From JBGSKY01 sp041740995 (GTDB lineage Bacteria > Planctomycetota > Planctomycetia > Pirellulales > Pirellulaceae), in contig JBGSKY010000248.1 in assembly GCA_041740995.1 (NCBI GenBank), positions 1 to 30,600 of the forward strand: 30,600 nt of DNA, given 5' to 3'. The position numbers and the translations under genes were made by a program. Shown here one piece after another: positions 24,035 through 30,600 of the stretch; position 1 is the first letter of the stretch; each line of letters starts with the position of its first letter. The notes below the pieces were generated by a model. The model did not search any database and was not told the DNA's origin. It saw only the letters and a list, made by a program, of their open reading frames with translations.

Positions 24035-25927
24035 ATGCAAATGCAGCGACAAATCGAATTAATGTTCACAAAAAACTTTGCCTTCTTGCGTTCATCATTC
24101 TCGGCGTGTTCGATCGTCTTGGCCGGAATAATTTTTTGCACCGCTCATTCGCGATTGCAGGCTCAAACGGCTTCTCCGCTGATTAAAATTTCTGACAAGG
24201 TCTTGTTAGCACAGCAACAACGGATCGCCGCCATCGAGCATGCGACTCAATCTACCGTTGGCGTTTTTAGTGACAAAGGCGACGGCGGCGGAAGTGGGAT
24301 GATCATCTCCAGCGATGGATATGTGCTAACCAATTTCCACGTCTCCTCGCCATTCGGTCACCAAATGCGCTGCGGACTCAGCGACGGTCGGATGTTCGAT
24401 GCTGTGGTCGTAGGAATCGATCCGACCGGGGATCTTGCGTTGCTAAAAATGTTCATTGATGAACCACTTCCAGCGGCCACCATCGCTGATAGTGACACGG
24501 TGCAACAAGGCGATTGGTGTTTTGCAGCGGGCAATCCGTTCGTCCTGGCGACAAACCTTGAACCGACTGTTACGTGGGGCATCGTTTCGGGCACGCGGCG
24601 ATATCAATACCCATCGGCCTCTATTTTGGAGTACACCGACTGCATCCAAACCGACGCTGCGATTAACCCAGGCAATTCCGGTGGACCGCTGTACAACGCC
24701 GAAGGATCGCTAATCGGTATTAACGGTCGCTGCTCATTCGAAAAACGCGGGCGGGTAAATGTGGGAGTTGGGTATGCAATTTCGATCAATCAGGCGATGT
24801 TGTTTTTGAAGCACTTGAAATCAGGCCGCATCGTCGATCATGCAACGCTTGGATTCACGGTTGCCAGCGATACCAATCGACGCGTGTTGGTATCTAATAT
24901 TTTGCCGACCTCCGACGCGTTTCGCCGTGGCTTGCGATATGACGACGAGATCTTGTCACTTGCCGGTCGTGAAATCAAGACAGTCAATGAGTTAAAAAAT
25001 GTACTCGGAATTTTCCCAGCCAAATATCGTGTCCCGCTGACTTATCGTCGCGACGGTCGAACCATTTCGACTTGGATTCGGCTCGCGGCGCTTCACAATG
25101 ATGCTGAGTTGCTTGCGATCGTCGAAGGTGAAAGTCAGTCACAAAAACCACCACAACGCACACCGCCGAAGGATGACGAGCAAGAACCAGCAGATCAACC
25201 AGCGCCAGAAGAGACTGAGCTAGCTGACAAGTCGAAGGAGAAAGAGCAGCTCAGCGAAACCTTTAAGCGCTACATTGCGCGCCCAGGCTTCGGTAATTAC
25301 TATTTCAACGAATTCGAACTTAGACGCATCGAGCAACTCGATGCAACAAAAGCCGCCTGGGCGAATGCGAATCAGGAACTGAAGGTTACCGGCGTCGTCG
25401 AGGGCGAAGCTACCCCGCTTACGATTGCTTTGGACGGAAACACCATTTCAACTTCGATCGGCGACCAAAAAGAAAAGGTTCTAACCAAGAGTGGTTGGAG
25501 CCGACTGGTCGATGCAAAATCCTTTCATGCGATGGGCTTGGCCCTTCAATTATGGCGAGACTGGCAACAAAAACCGCCGCAGTTGATTGGTGCCGCGACC
25601 TACATCGGCGGCGGTGCGGTCGTCAACGAACCACAACAATTCGACTTAACACAAATCACTGCGGTCGATGTCGAGACGCTGTTTTATTCCGACGACCAAA
25701 CCGGCCAGCTTCGATTGATCGAATTGATCAGCGAAGCTCGCGAAGATCATTTTGAATTTTATATCGACAGCTACCAAGTGATCGGTGGACGATCGTTCCC
25801 TGCAAAAGTTCGCTTCGGTTATTCGATCGATGACTTAATACCAGCCACCCTGGAATTTTCCGATTCGGATAGTCGTCCGAATCCGGCTAAGCCGGTACAA
25901 AATGATGCACCGGAGACCAGTCTATGA
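24035..25927 (+). CDS. HtrA/DegP-like serine protease with PDZ domain and C-terminal extension
   Basis: A secreted trypsin-like protease of 630 residues. The signal peptide lies within residues 1-45 (ending near RLQAQT); an ATG at 24062 could be the true start. The triad is complete: His102 in YVLTNFHVSS, Asp133 in DPTGDLALLKM and Ser215 in INPGNSGGPLYN. A PDZ domain follows (about 270-355; LGFTVASDTNRRVLVSNILP, then FRRGLRYDDEILSLAGREI). A Pro/Glu/Lys-rich linker (about 370-410) leads to a C-terminal region of about 210 residues that I do not recognise. Its stop overlaps the next gene as ATGA. It probably degrades or processes envelope proteins. Confidence 0.92.
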   Translation: MQMQRQIELMFTKNFAFLRSSFSACSIVLAGIIFCTAHSRLQAQTASPLIKISDKVLLAQQQRIAAIEHATQSTVGVFSDKGDGGGSGMIISSDGYVLTNFHVSSPFGHQMRCGLSDGRMFDAVVVGIDPTGDLALLKMFIDEPLPAATIADSDTVQQGDWCFAAGNPFVLATNLEPTVTWGIVSGTRRYQYPSASILEYTDCIQTDAAINPGNSGGPLYNAEGSLIGINGRCSFEKRGRVNVGVGYAISINQAMLFLKHLKSGRIVDHATLGFTVASDTNRRVLVSNILPTSDAFRRGLRYDDEILSLAGREIKTVNELKNVLGIFPAKYRVPLTYRRDGRTISTWIRLAALHNDAELLAIVEGESQSQKPPQRTPPKDDEQEPADQPAPEETELADKSKEKEQLSETFKRYIARPGFGNYYFNEFELRRIEQLDATKAAWANANQELKVTGVVEGEATPLTIALDGNTISTSIGDQKEKVLTKSGWSRLVDAKSFHAMGLALQLWRDWQQKPPQLIGAATYIGGGAVVNEPQQFDLTQITAVDVETLFYSDDQTGQLRLIELISEAREDHFEFYIDSYQVIGGRSFPAKVRFGYSIDDLIPATLEFSDSDSRPNPAKPVQNDAPETSL

Positions 25928-26964
25928 TTGCATCAACCAAGATTTTTTTACGAACGTTAATTGCTTTAGCGCTCGTCATGCCGCCGCCAGTTCAAGCGGT
26001 TGAAGCAGCGGGCAACAACGCCTCTGGCGAGCGTTCCGTCTACTTGTCGAAATCGCTTCAGTCGCGTGTTGTCAAAATTTATGGTGCGGGCGGCATCGGC
26101 GGGCTGGAGAGTTACCAAAGCGGTTTTTTCGTGTCCGACCAAGGCCATGTGCTCACTTCGTGGAGCACCGTGTTGGACGTTTCCGCCATCCGAGTTGTAA
26201 CTTCTGACGGGCGACGATATGACGCGACCGTTTTTGGCAGCGACCCACAAACCGAAATTGCGGTGCTGAAATTAGAACTTGAAGGTAACGATTTCTTCTC
26301 ACTCGAATTGCCGATCAAAGCAACCGCAGGAATGCGTGTATTTGCGATCAGCAATTTGTTCGGTATTGCTACTGGCAACGAACCGGCCAGCGTTCAAAGC
26401 GGTGTCGTGATGGCCATTACGCAATTGTCCGCCAGACGCGGACGTTTTAAGACGCTCTATCAAGGCCCAATTATTGTGACTGATGCAATGACGAATAACC
26501 CGGGTGCGACTGGCGGTGTGATCGTCGATTTGCAAGGTCGCGCGATAGGCATGTTAGGCAAAGAACTGCGCGATGAACAAGCCGGCATTTTCATGAATTA
26601 TGCGTTGCCAATCGACGTCCTTGCCGGATCGGTTAAAAGAATCATGGCTGGTGAAGTGATTGTTGCGAAGCGAAATACGGCGATGACGCCTGCAAAAGAT
26701 CCCCACACCGCGAGTCAGATTGGCATTATTTTGGTGCCGGACGTCTTGCCCAAAACGCCACCATTTATCGATCAAGTGATTGATGGTTCGATCGCTCAGC
26801 AATGCGGACTGATGCCCAATGATTTAATACTATTAGTCAATAATCAACGCATTGATTCGCAACGGACTCTCTTTGAAGTTTTGGCGTCGATCAATCGAAA
26901 TGACAGTTATGGATTGCTGATTCAACGTGGCCAAGAACTGGTGCAAATTGAGGTTCGTCCGTAA
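25924..26964 (+). CDS. Catalytically inactive HtrA-like protein with PDZ domain
   Basis: 346 residues with a signal peptide (about 1-27, ending VQA) and the trypsin-PDZ layout of HtrA. Aligned to the active neighbour, every triad residue is replaced: VLTSWSTV has Ser81 where His is expected, DPQTEIAVLKL has Glu111 for Asp, and NNPGATGGVIV has Thr196 for Ser. The surrounding fold motifs are well kept (SGFFVSDQGHVLTSW, GMRVFAISNLFG, GGVIVDLQGRAIGM), so this is conserved loss rather than decay. A C-terminal PDZ (about 265-346) contains IAQQCGLMPNDLILLVNNQR. It overlaps the active protease gene by four bases. A binding or regulatory partner role is inferred. Confidence 0.88.
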   Translation: MIASTKIFLRTLIALALVMPPPVQAVEAAGNNASGERSVYLSKSLQSRVVKIYGAGGIGGLESYQSGFFVSDQGHVLTSWSTVLDVSAIRVVTSDGRRYDATVFGSDPQTEIAVLKLELEGNDFFSLELPIKATAGMRVFAISNLFGIATGNEPASVQSGVVMAITQLSARRGRFKTLYQGPIIVTDAMTNNPGATGGVIVDLQGRAIGMLGKELRDEQAGIFMNYALPIDVLAGSVKRIMAGEVIVAKRNTAMTPAKDPHTASQIGIILVPDVLPKTPPFIDQVIDGSIAQQCGLMPNDLILLVNNQRIDSQRTLFEVLASINRNDSYGLLIQRGQELVQIEVRP

Positions 26965-26988
26965 TATTATCGATTAGATTCTTAGAAT

Positions 26989-27930
26989 ATGCTGTCTCGC
27001 GAAGAAAAGCTTAAAACGGTTTTGCTGTACTTGAGCGACATTGAAGTTTTTTCAATCGATGAAGTTCAAAAACAAGGCGTCGCGACTAAGCACTTTTTGC
27101 GACAGACCGTGAACTGCTTGATTCGCGACGGTCTGTTGCAACAGTACGATACCGATGGAAAAGAACAATTTCAGTGGACAGAGCAGCCATCGATCGATCG
27201 CGTGAGCAGCTTTATAGATCGCCAAATTCGCGGTAGCCAAGTGAAAACGACGCCCGCAACGGAACGTCCGCGGGAAAGACTGCTGCTCAACGGAACCGCC
27301 ACACTTACACTCGCCGATTTGCTGTCGATTTTGATTCGTGTGGGCATTCAAGGCGAATCAGCGATCGAAGCGGGGCGTAAAGTTGCTAACTTCTATTCGA
27401 AGTCGCTGCCCAATTTGCGAAAAGTATCTGTCGCGGAATTGCGAATGATTTCCAAGGCAGTCAACGTCGTCAGCTATGCACAAATCATGGCCGGAATTGA
27501 GCTTGGTCGACGCTTGATTGAGGCCGAGATGATGCAGCCCAAAGAGACGACTCGCATAACCAGCACCGCGACGGCTGTCCGATATTGCTGCGAGGCGTTT
27601 CGTTATCTAGCTCAGGAAGGTGTGCAGGAAGAGTTCCACATCGTGACGCTGGACACGAAACTGAAGCCGATTCAAACCCATCGAATCACTGTCGGTACGC
27701 TCGACGCGAGCTTGGTTCATCCTCGCGAAGTTTTCCGGCCAGCGATCCGGGATGCTTGCAGCGCAATCTTGTTGGTGCACAACCATCCCAGCGGCGATTC
27801 AACGCCCAGTCGCGAGGATCGACAGGTAACAGACCGGCTTACCGAGGCCGGAAAGCTGCTTGGTATCAACGTTTTAGATCACATAATCGTGACGCGCAAC
27901 GGCGGTCTAAGTTTATCTGAAAATCCGTAA
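26989..27930 (+). CDS. radC: RadC/JAB-domain protein with N-terminal winged-helix-like extension
   Basis: 313 residues against about 220-230 for typical RadC. Residues 1-65 look like a winged-helix domain (LSREEKLKTVLLYLSDIEVF, then TVNCLIRDGLLQQYD). Residues 90-130 match the RadC N-terminus (RPRERLLLNGTATLTLADLL). The helix-hairpin-helix region reads ISKAVNVVSYAQIMAGIELG and lacks the usual GIG turn. The C-terminal JAMM metal site is perfect: HNHPSGDSTPSRED with His264, His266, Ser274 and Asp277 (HxHx7SxxD). RadC-family function is unsettled; a metal-dependent hydrolase or DNA-linked role is presumed. It starts 24 bp after the inactive protease gene, so it may belong to that operon. Confidence 0.9.
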   Translation: MLSREEKLKTVLLYLSDIEVFSIDEVQKQGVATKHFLRQTVNCLIRDGLLQQYDTDGKEQFQWTEQPSIDRVSSFIDRQIRGSQVKTTPATERPRERLLLNGTATLTLADLLSILIRVGIQGESAIEAGRKVANFYSKSLPNLRKVSVAELRMISKAVNVVSYAQIMAGIELGRRLIEAEMMQPKETTRITSTATAVRYCCEAFRYLAQEGVQEEFHIVTLDTKLKPIQTHRITVGTLDASLVHPREVFRPAIRDACSAILLVHNHPSGDSTPSREDRQVTDRLTEAGKLLGINVLDHIIVTRNGGLSLSENP

Positions 27931-28274
27931 CGAACCGTCCTGACAAATATTTTGCATTTTTGACCTAACGTCGCGTGCCAACTGGCGCCGGGCAACCAGA
28001 GGAATGTGCCCGTCCGCTACAAATCAGAACGGTAAATTATGAATCGACCGTCCATAATCTTTCGGCGATCCAACGCCAGAATGGATGGTGGGCAAAAGCG
28101 ACTAACAAGAGCAAGATGGTTGCCGGTAGCGTACCTGCCGAACACATTAGGGGTTAAATGTTGGCCGTCTTACTGCGCTGCACAGTCCAATTACTTGAAC
28201 AATTTATCTCGCTCTAACACCTCTCGACTACCGATGCAACATTGAAGCCGTAATGTGTTTCCCGACATTTCTAC
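27931..28274. other. Gene-free region downstream of radC
   Basis: 344 bp between the radC stop and the convergent acyltransferase stop. The short plus-strand frames here (27975-28157, 28039-28245) lack recognisable features. A hairpin CGGGCA (27989-27994) with TGCCCG (28007-28012) lies 58 bp after radC but has no T-run. An imperfect repeat ACATT (28143-28147) with AATGT (28156-28160) lies further on. A convergent pair would normally need far less space, so this may hold a decayed or non-coding element. Confidence 0.5.
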
Positions 28275-29615
28275 TTAAAAGTCAGATGCAATCTTCGAAG
28301 CGTTATCAGAGACTGCCTGAGGTGTCTCACTTTCTGAAGTGTTTGGTACGACAAAGTGTTTTTTTCCAAGCTGCCACCCTAACAGCATCATCGCAACGAC
28401 CGAGCAACACAGCACGGAGATGCTCAGCACGCTCAAGGAACGCTGCTGCCATGCACTCGCGGGTTCCTTCGTTAGCTTGGTGGAAGGCATTTTGATGCCG
28501 AATAGAATTTGCCCGACTCGACTTCGTCTGGCGATTTCAAAAAATGCTAGGCACAAAGCCGTTTGGATCATCAGACCAAGCATCAAGCCGGAGTTGTAAC
28601 CTAGGTGAAACCGATAGACGATGGCGGCTGCTACGATCGCCATGTTGATGTGAATGATGTAGCTACAGTACACGGCTTGATTCAGGTAGGCGACCAAGCG
28701 ATTGGGCCGATTCAGCATCCGGGCAGCCCACGAGAAAATGCACAAACACCACAACCAAGCGTGCAATTCAAGGGTATACGCAGCAACCGCAACACTAATT
28801 GAGAATGCCGGATGGCCCTGACTTGCCCATCCACCGATGGCCACGTCGGGAACGCCGAAAATCGACTGCGACCGTAGATAGACAAACGTCATGGCAATGG
28901 TGAGTACGACCAACAGGTACCGCATCCGTTCCAATGCCGAAAAATACTCTTCGCGAGCGGACATCAGAAGATAACCCACTGCGAAGTAGAGAAAGTACCT
29001 GGGAAACTCCCACCACATGCCAACCTCTCCCGCCACCCATGGCTTAAAGAGAACGTTGCTGAAGCTATATAGCAGCGGCGGCACCAGAAGAAGTCCCAGG
29101 CCGAGCGGCATGTTAATCGCCGCTCGAACGCCTTGCACAAGATATCCATCTGGGTTTCGTCTCACGTAGACGAACAACGGAGTGAGCGCCACAGAATAGA
29201 TCAGTAGGTTATAGATAAACCACAGATGCCCATACGGCATGCGGCCGATACCGGGAAAGATCTCGAACAAGCGAGCCGTCGTGTCACCTGGGTCAACAAA
29301 TCCTCCGAGCAGCACGTAGGTGGCGAATAAGAGAGGAATGAGCAATCGGACCACGCGTTCGTTGAGGTAGGCTTGCCAAGTGCGGCGCCCAAAGGCAAAA
29401 GCCGTCCCAATGCCCGAAATGACAAACAGTGCAGCGAGCCGCCATTGATGCATTACACTGATCACCGTCATCGCTGTCTTGTTTGTGTAAAGCGACGTGG
29501 GCTCTGAAGTCCATGTACAGAGACTGACGTAGTGGAGCCAAATAAGCAGCCCAAACAAGATCACTCGCAGTGCATCCACGTCGTAACGGCGATTGGCGTC
29601 AGTCGTTAACTGCAT
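28275..29615 (-). CDS. Acyltransferase 3 family membrane protein (OpgC-like)
   Basis: A 446-residue polytopic membrane protein with about ten to twelve hydrophobic helices. The N-terminus YDVDALRVILFGLLIWLHY resembles the acyltransferase-3 opening, where a charged R and a helix-end H are conserved. LAALFVISGIGTAFAFGRRT followed by YLNERVVRLLIPLLFATYVL is the family's second signature, and GHLWFIYNLLIYS the third. These enzymes O-acylate carbohydrates at the membrane; OpgC adds succinyl groups to periplasmic glucans. A soluble C-terminal tail of about 35 residues follows the last helix. The start has no clear ribosome-binding site. It stands between two long gene-free stretches, so its substrate cannot be read from neighbours. 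Confidence 0.88.
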   Translation of the reverse strand: MQLTTDANRRYDVDALRVILFGLLIWLHYVSLCTWTSEPTSLYTNKTAMTVISVMHQWRLAALFVISGIGTAFAFGRRTWQAYLNERVVRLLIPLLFATYVLLGGFVDPGDTTARLFEIFPGIGRMPYGHLWFIYNLLIYSVALTPLFVYVRRNPDGYLVQGVRAAINMPLGLGLLLVPPLLYSFSNVLFKPWVAGEVGMWWEFPRYFLYFAVGYLLMSAREEYFSALERMRYLLVVLTIAMTFVYLRSQSIFGVPDVAIGGWASQGHPAFSISVAVAAYTLELHAWLWCLCIFSWAARMLNRPNRLVAYLNQAVYCSYIIHINMAIVAAAIVYRFHLGYNSGLMLGLMIQTALCLAFFEIARRSRVGQILFGIKMPSTKLTKEPASAWQQRSLSVLSISVLCCSVVAMMLLGWQLGKKHFVVPNTSESETPQAVSDNASKIASDF

Positions 29616-30131
29616 AGTGTCGCCAATCGTGGTCCCAAACGATTCATTGGTTCTCTCCAGCTCTGGAAAAATGCCTCTTTAGCGTGCACCTCGTGAATTT
29701 ACCTGAAATCAGATTCAAAGAGTGTCTTTCAAGGTCGCTTCCAAACGCGTTAAGCCCAACGTATTTGCCAGTTTTTTAGCCGAATAACGAAAGGCGATCT
29801 ATGTTTCTGCGCTCGAATGGATAGATCGTATGTTGAACCGAGACGCTTCGCTGCATGAGCATCGGCTATGCGGATTCATCTTTGGTCGCGCGACCTAGAA
29901 TCTATTCTAGCTTCCTGGAAGATGTGGCGGCAAGCTGCGCAGGGAAATATCGCTGTCCAGCTTCGGACGCTGTTTGGACTAAGACAGGTCCACGTTCAGT
30001 TCCACCCTGCCGCTTGGGCTTCATGAACACGGGCTTATATCTGGCTAGCAGCCCGGATCGCAAGAATCCCCGAGTCACTAAGATCTTGCCCGCCATCACC
30101 CTCATCGACTTCGGCAACGCAGAATACAATC
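29616..30131. other. Long gene-free region; possible dispersed repeat or decayed element
   Basis: 516 bp between two minus-strand genes. Long overlapping frames exist on both strands at about 29855-30238 (+) and 29902-30162 (-); they are mutually antisense and both run into the YcxB-like gene, so at most one can be real. The minus frame (86 residues from GTG, or 67 from an internal ATG at 30105) includes PVFMKPKRQGGTERG; the plus frame includes NPRVTKILPAITLIDFG. I have only an unverified impression of seeing similar short hypothetical ORFs in Pirellulaceae genomes. The segment also holds the palindrome listed below. Confidence 0.45.
29895..29921. repeat. Adjacent perfect palindromes
   Basis: CTAGAAT (29895-29901) and ATTCTAG (29904-29910) form a perfect 7-bp inverted repeat with a 2-bp centre. 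CTTCC (29911-29915) and GGAAG (29917-29921) form a second one directly adjacent. It lies about 280 bp upstream of the acyltransferase start. It could be an operator or the end of a mobile or repeated element. Confidence 0.5.
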
Positions 30132-30600
30132 CTAAATCTGTTCGGCAATTCTTGTGCTGCACTCGCTCAAAAATTCGTCATGAGCATTCGCGTTTTGAAA
30201 CGCGCTATTGGGAATTACAAAGGCGAGTAAAGGCGTGATAATAATCCAAGTTCGGAATGCGTCGTGATCAACGCACTTGATGTCGCGCCATTGGGCTCGT
30301 ATCGTCAAGACATCCCCAGACTCTTCCAGCATATCCTCATGGATCGTCAAAACTTTGCGACCCACGATCCCGCGGACTGCCGCCGGTGTGAGTACGGATG
30401 AAAAAAATGAGAGCTGATACCACCGATAGAGCATCGGAAGTGTTAGTGTCAAAATAAAAGCGAATGAGCCAGATAACAGGTAGCGATAATTCTGATCGCC
30501 CTGTTTGACGTAAAACAAAATCGCGCTTAACCATGCGAGGCCAACAATTGCAAAATACGCAAACCACGTAAAGTTGCGGCCGACGGATGACCCATCAACA
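30132..30600 (-). CDS. YcxB-like membrane protein (5' end beyond the window)
   Basis: The frame is open from the right edge to the stop at 30132, so the gene is truncated by the window; a TTG at 30518 is only an internal possible start. The visible 155 residues contain two membrane helices (around FTWFAYFAIVGLAWLSAILF and SGSFAFILTLTLPMLYRW). A soluble tail follows with the YcxB-like pattern: VLTIHEDMLEES, then RAQWRDIKCVDHD, WIIITPLLAFVIPNSAFQN and a final helix. YcxB-family proteins are small membrane proteins of unknown function. It is on the same strand as the acyltransferase but 516 bp away, so co-transcription is doubtful. Confidence 0.7.
   Translation of the reverse strand, partial: VDGSSVGRNFTWFAYFAIVGLAWLSAILFYVKQGDQNYRYLLSGSFAFILTLTLPMLYRWYQLSFFSSVLTPAAVRGIVGRKVLTIHEDMLEESGDVLTIRAQWRDIKCVDHDAFRTWIIITPLLAFVIPNSAFQNANAHDEFLSECSTRIAEQI

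Noticed and set aside
27963..28159. Integron attC-like core sites (ACCTAAC at 27963 and GTTAAAT at 28153)
   Set aside because: The spacing of about 197 bp is too long for a typical attC, the inner boxes do not pair, and no integrase gene is present.
29749..29760. Overlapping GTTAAGC and GCCCAAC, resembling an attC boundary
   Set aside because: No matching inverse core site was found at a proper distance on either side.
29855..30238. 127-residue plus-strand frame
   Set aside because: It is antisense to the 3' part of the YcxB-like gene and to another open frame, has no recognised motif, and is discussed only as part of a possible repeat.

Overview
The window looks like chromosomal DNA of a planctomycete, most likely a member of the Pirellulaceae (Rhodopirellula relatives). 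This is inferred from the mix of genes: a greatly enlarged RseP-type protease next to dxr, a CotH-kinase protein with an EF-hand followed by a DUF4956 membrane protein, an NPCBM-type secreted protein, a RadC with an N-terminal extension, and a dispersed flagellar cluster (flgG-flgA-flgH). GC content is moderate, genes are often separated by real spacers, and GTG/TTG starts are used. No rRNA, tRNA, CRISPR array, transposase or integrase was found.

Layout. 1-1940 (+): end of an unidentified gene, nusB, trpS and acpS, tightly packed housekeeping genes. 2016-7279 (-): an efflux/secretion membrane-fusion protein, then dxr overlapping rseP (transcribed dxr to rseP). 7461-11235: an envelope polysaccharide locus, with an O-antigen ligase-like membrane protein (-) diverging from a polysaccharide deacetylase and GT4 glycosyltransferase pair (+). 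11248-14134 (-): flgG-flgA-flgH. 14435-17206 (+): CotH kinase and DUF4956. 17285-18559 (-): a NifS-like enzyme without the expected catalytic cysteine. 18847-19771: a small secreted tyrosine-rich protein (+) and an EVE-domain protein (-). 20115-22646 (+): a GT2 glycosyltransferase and a protein distantly resembling bacillithiol synthase BshC. 22754-27930 (+): a compact four-gene run of NPCBM protein, HtrA-like protease, catalytically dead HtrA-like paralogue and winged-helix RadC. 27931-30600: a sparse right-hand stretch with an acyltransferase-3 protein and a YcxB-like membrane protein (both -), separated by unusually long gene-free segments.

The strongest leads are: (i) the active/dead HtrA pair, whose second member has lost all three triad residues, in one apparent operon with an NPCBM protein and a RadC JAMM protein; (ii) the cysteine desulfurase homologue that keeps its PLP lysine but lacks the cysteine loop and carries an acidic insert; (iii) the BshC-like protein beside a GT2 enzyme; (iv) RNA-structure candidates upstream of the GT2 and CotH genes; and (v) the 29.6-30.1 kb segment, which may be a dispersed repeat. 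All functional statements come from reading motifs by eye; no database search was run.
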